From positions 1-64,000 of the forward strand of contig JAKEET010000041.1 in the NCBI GenBank assembly GCA_022616435.1: DNA of 64,000 nt, read 5' to 3'. The notes beneath the pieces are model-generated. The model searched no databases. It saw only the letters and a list, made by a program, of their open reading frames with translations, and was not told where the DNA came from. Position 1 is the first letter of the stretch. Each line of letters opens with the position of its first letter. Below, one piece after another: positions 61,783 to 64,000 of this stretch. The position numbers were made by a program, and so were the translations under genes. Source of the stretch: Gemmataceae bacterium (GTDB taxonomy: Bacteria > Planctomycetota > Planctomycetia > Gemmatales > Gemmataceae).

Positions 61783-64000
61783 ATGACCGCCTGCTGGCGC
61801 AACTGGTTCGTCCGTCGTCCGCAACAACCGATCAAGAAGGCACCCAAGAAGCGGGCCAGGCTCGCCGTGGAGCCATTGGAAGGCCGGCTCACGCCGGCGA
61901 CCACGCCAACTTTCTTCAACGACAACTGGAATCTGCTGGCGGACAACGGCGACCTGGTGCTGTCCGTCGGCGACACGCTCGACAATGCCAACGACACGAA
62001 CAATCCCGGGGGGATAACGGTCACGTACGGCGTGGACGGATTCGGCACCGTGACCACCAGCTCGGTGGGCGGCGTCGGCGGGATCCCCGGCAGCGTCGCG
62101 GGCTTCGCCACGCTCCAGGACGCCATCGACGGCACCACGGCCAGCGGCATCCTGAATGTTTTGGAAGGGACCTACGACATCACGGGCTCGGCATCCGCGG
62201 CGTCGGGTATCGACATCACTAACCCCATTACACTCCAAGGCGACGGCAGCGCCACCACGATCCTGCGCGGCGTGGATCCCGGCGGCTCCAGCTTCATCGA
62301 CATCCGCATCAATTCGCCCGACGTGATCATTCAGGGCTTCACCCTCGATTTCAACGGCCTCGCCAACACCCGCCAGATCGGCGGCATCGAAGCCAACGGC
62401 AATCCGAATCTGCAGAACATCCATATTCTCGGCAACGTCATCGAGCTGACCGACTCCGACAACAACACCTTCGGCTCCACGTCGTACGGCTTCCGCACCG
62501 GCGGCTCCAACGACATCGACGGCCTGCAGATCAACAACAACCAGTTCCTGGCGAACGGCCCGACCGGCGGTCTGGTGGTGTTCATCAACCCCGTGACGGT
62601 GCAGCCGACGACCGGCATCCAGTTCAACGACAACACGGTCAGCGGCCGGGTCATTCGCGGCTTCGCCGCCGACGGCATCGACAACGTCGCCATCAGCGGC
62701 AACACGCTGGACACGTCGCTGGCCGCGAGCAACGACAGCGCCCTGATCCGCATCATGCCGTTCAGCTCCGGCACGCGCACGGGCTTCACGATCACCAACA
62801 ACCTGATCGGCACGATGTCCACCGGCGGCGTGCGGGCGATCAGCATCGGCAACGCCGGCGGATCGGCCGCGAACGTGGCCTTGACCGGCAACACGGTCCA
62901 GAACACGTCGAGCGTCGGCGTCCGGGTCAACGGCGCCGCGACGACGCTCAGCAGCTTCGCGAACAATTTCATCCGCAACAACGCGGCCGACGGCATCCAG
63001 CTGCTGGGCGGCGTCATCACCGCGGCGACGAACAACGACCTGTCGGGCAACACCGGCCTGGCGTTCAACAACACCAGCGGCACGCTCCGCGACGCCTCCG
63101 GCAACTGGTGGGGCTCGAACGTCCCGGCGACGGTGGCGGCCGAGGTGTCGGCGAACGTCGATTTCACGCCCTGGCTCGACTCGGGAACCGACACCGACCT
63201 GGGGACCGTCGGTTTCCAGGGAGACTTTTCCAGCCTGCACGTGGACGACCTCAGTCCCCAAAGCGGCCCGAGCGGACGAATCACGGAAGGCATCGCCAGG
63301 TTGACCGGCGCTCCGCTGACGCTCTTCGTCCATTCGGGCAGCTACACGGAAAACGTCGACGTCAACAAGGCGCTGACCTTCAATCCGGGCGACAGCCCCG
63401 GCATCGTCAGTGTCGATGGCAACCTGGTGTTCTCGGTCGTCGGCTCCACCCTGGCGCTCGAAGTCAACGGCACGACGCCCGGGCCGACGGGACACGACCA
63501 GATCAACGTCACCGGCGCCGTGGACCTCAACGGCGCCGACAACGTCGACAACAAGGCGGCGCTCACCGTTTCCAGCACGGCGGCGAGCAACGTGGCCGAC
63601 CTGTACGACATCATCACCAGCGGCGCGGGACCGGTCGAAGGCCTGTTCACCAACGCGGGCAACACCGTCGTCAGCACCGGCACGGTCAACACGTTCTTCA
63701 TCTCCTACAACCCGGGCGTCGATGGCGTTCGCCTGGTTTCCGCCAGCGGCGCGCCGGCGACCACGGTCTATGTTGACGACGACTTCGCCGGCTTCGCCAA
63801 CGGCCGGTTCATCGCCGACGCCGACCCCGTGCAGGCCGGCGACCAGAACGCCTACTTCAACGTCAATGCCTTTGACACCATCCAGGCCGCGATCGACGCC
63901 GTGGCGGTTGGCGGCACGGTCATCGTCAACTCCCATGGTCCGCAGGGAGCGCCGGCCGGCGCCTATGCGGAAAGCCTGAGCATCGCCAAGGAGCTGACGC
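61783..64000 (+). CDS. Large surface protein with planctomycete EPLEGR N-terminus and beta-helix (partial)
   Basis: First 739 codons, open to the window end. The basic N-terminus carries LAVEPLEGRLTPA (about 27-39), the planctomycete-type LEPLEDR/LEPLEGR motif found at the start of very large exported proteins. A right-handed parallel beta-helix follows (about 90-450) with NxI/NNxF-type turns (LQINNNQFLANGP, ISGNTLDTSLAA). A bacterial Ig/Calx-like stretch and a second beta-helix start (FNVNAFDTIQAAIDAVAVGG) come later. The ATG at 61783 starts the motif. It is likely an adhesin or cell-surface glycoprotein; the full size lies beyond the window. Confidence 0.8.
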   Translation, partial: MTACWRNWFVRRPQQPIKKAPKKRARLAVEPLEGRLTPATTPTFFNDNWNLLADNGDLVLSVGDTLDNANDTNNPGGITVTYGVDGFGTVTTSSVGGVGGIPGSVAGFATLQDAIDGTTASGILNVLEGTYDITGSASAASGIDITNPITLQGDGSATTILRGVDPGGSSFIDIRINSPDVIIQGFTLDFNGLANTRQIGGIEANGNPNLQNIHILGNVIELTDSDNNTFGSTSYGFRTGGSNDIDGLQINNNQFLANGPTGGLVVFINPVTVQPTTGIQFNDNTVSGRVIRGFAADGIDNVAISGNTLDTSLAASNDSALIRIMPFSSGTRTGFTITNNLIGTMSTGGVRAISIGNAGGSAANVALTGNTVQNTSSVGVRVNGAATTLSSFANNFIRNNAADGIQLLGGVITAATNNDLSGNTGLAFNNTSGTLRDASGNWWGSNVPATVAAEVSANVDFTPWLDSGTDTDLGTVGFQGDFSSLHVDDLSPQSGPSGRITEGIARLTGAPLTLFVHSGSYTENVDVNKALTFNPGDSPGIVSVDGNLVFSVVGSTLALEVNGTTPGPTGHDQINVTGAVDLNGADNVDNKAALTVSSTAASNVADLYDIITSGAGPVEGLFTNAGNTVVSTGTVNTFFISYNPGVDGVRLVSASGAPATTVYVDDDFAGFANGRFIADADPVQAGDQNAYFNVNAFDTIQAAIDAVAVGGTVIVNSHGPQGAPAGAYAESLSIAKELT

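Overview
The window looks like a chromosomal segment of a high-GC planctomycete, most like Gemmataceae/Gemmatales. The call rests on typical families found together: DUF1501 and Gfo/Idh/MocA proteins with twin-arginine signals, DUF1080, DUF1559 and DUF4432 proteins, Uma2 nucleases, ECF sigma factors beside very large Ser/Thr kinases, a multihaem cytochrome with TPRs, a MotA/ExbB operon, and a huge surface protein starting with the EPLEGRLTPA motif. No rRNA, tRNA or CRISPR array was seen. Placement is inference from gene content; no 16S is present.

Layout. 1-97 is the 3' end of a group II intron, followed by a GC-rich repeat cluster. 297-14691 is mixed housekeeping and accessory genes: DUF1501, an ECF sigma, an exported EEP nuclease, an esterase, HtrA, a 7-haem cytochrome, TerB-like, two Uma2 genes (one truncated), an oxidoreductase, and a LecA-like lectin protein. 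15189-19416 (minus) is a three-gene MotA/TolQ/ExbB operon with two single-span coiled-coil partners. 19609-21534 holds pyrE and a glycerate kinase. The 600-base gap after it holds a strong candidate small RNA on the minus strand, with a sigma-54-type promoter, four hairpins and an intrinsic terminator. 22143-34976 carries a formylglycine-generating-enzyme-like protein, fabH with a coupled DUF1559 protein, a DUF4432 protein, a small hypothetical operon running into kdsA, a lipoprotein, scpA, a beta-propeller, a cupin, a prenyltransferase-beta-like protein and a double ComEA protein.

34987-58627 is the most unusual part. A ClpV-type AAA+ ATPase and a TssK baseplate protein, both hallmarks of type VI secretion, are divergent neighbours. 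Downstream of tssK lie an ECF sigma factor and four large proteins: a membrane-anchored pseudo-caspase with a vWA domain (1688 aa), a second membrane pseudo-caspase (968 aa), an exported Ig/carboxypeptidase-regulatory-like protein (635 aa), and a 2393-aa protein with two intact kinase domains, one membrane span and a ~1340-aa helical tail. I infer a kinase-linked contact or secretion system, or its control module. The rest of a T6SS is not in the window.

58854-64000 holds a TonB-dependent receptor, a small inverted-repeat element that looks like a MITE, and the first 739 codons of a beta-helix surface protein that runs off the end.

Several dispersed repeat families occur. One (core GGACAGGA..TCCTGTCC) lies between genes and also in frame inside two unrelated genes. 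Four gene ends carry exact tandem duplications of 16-25 bp that touch the stop or start codon.
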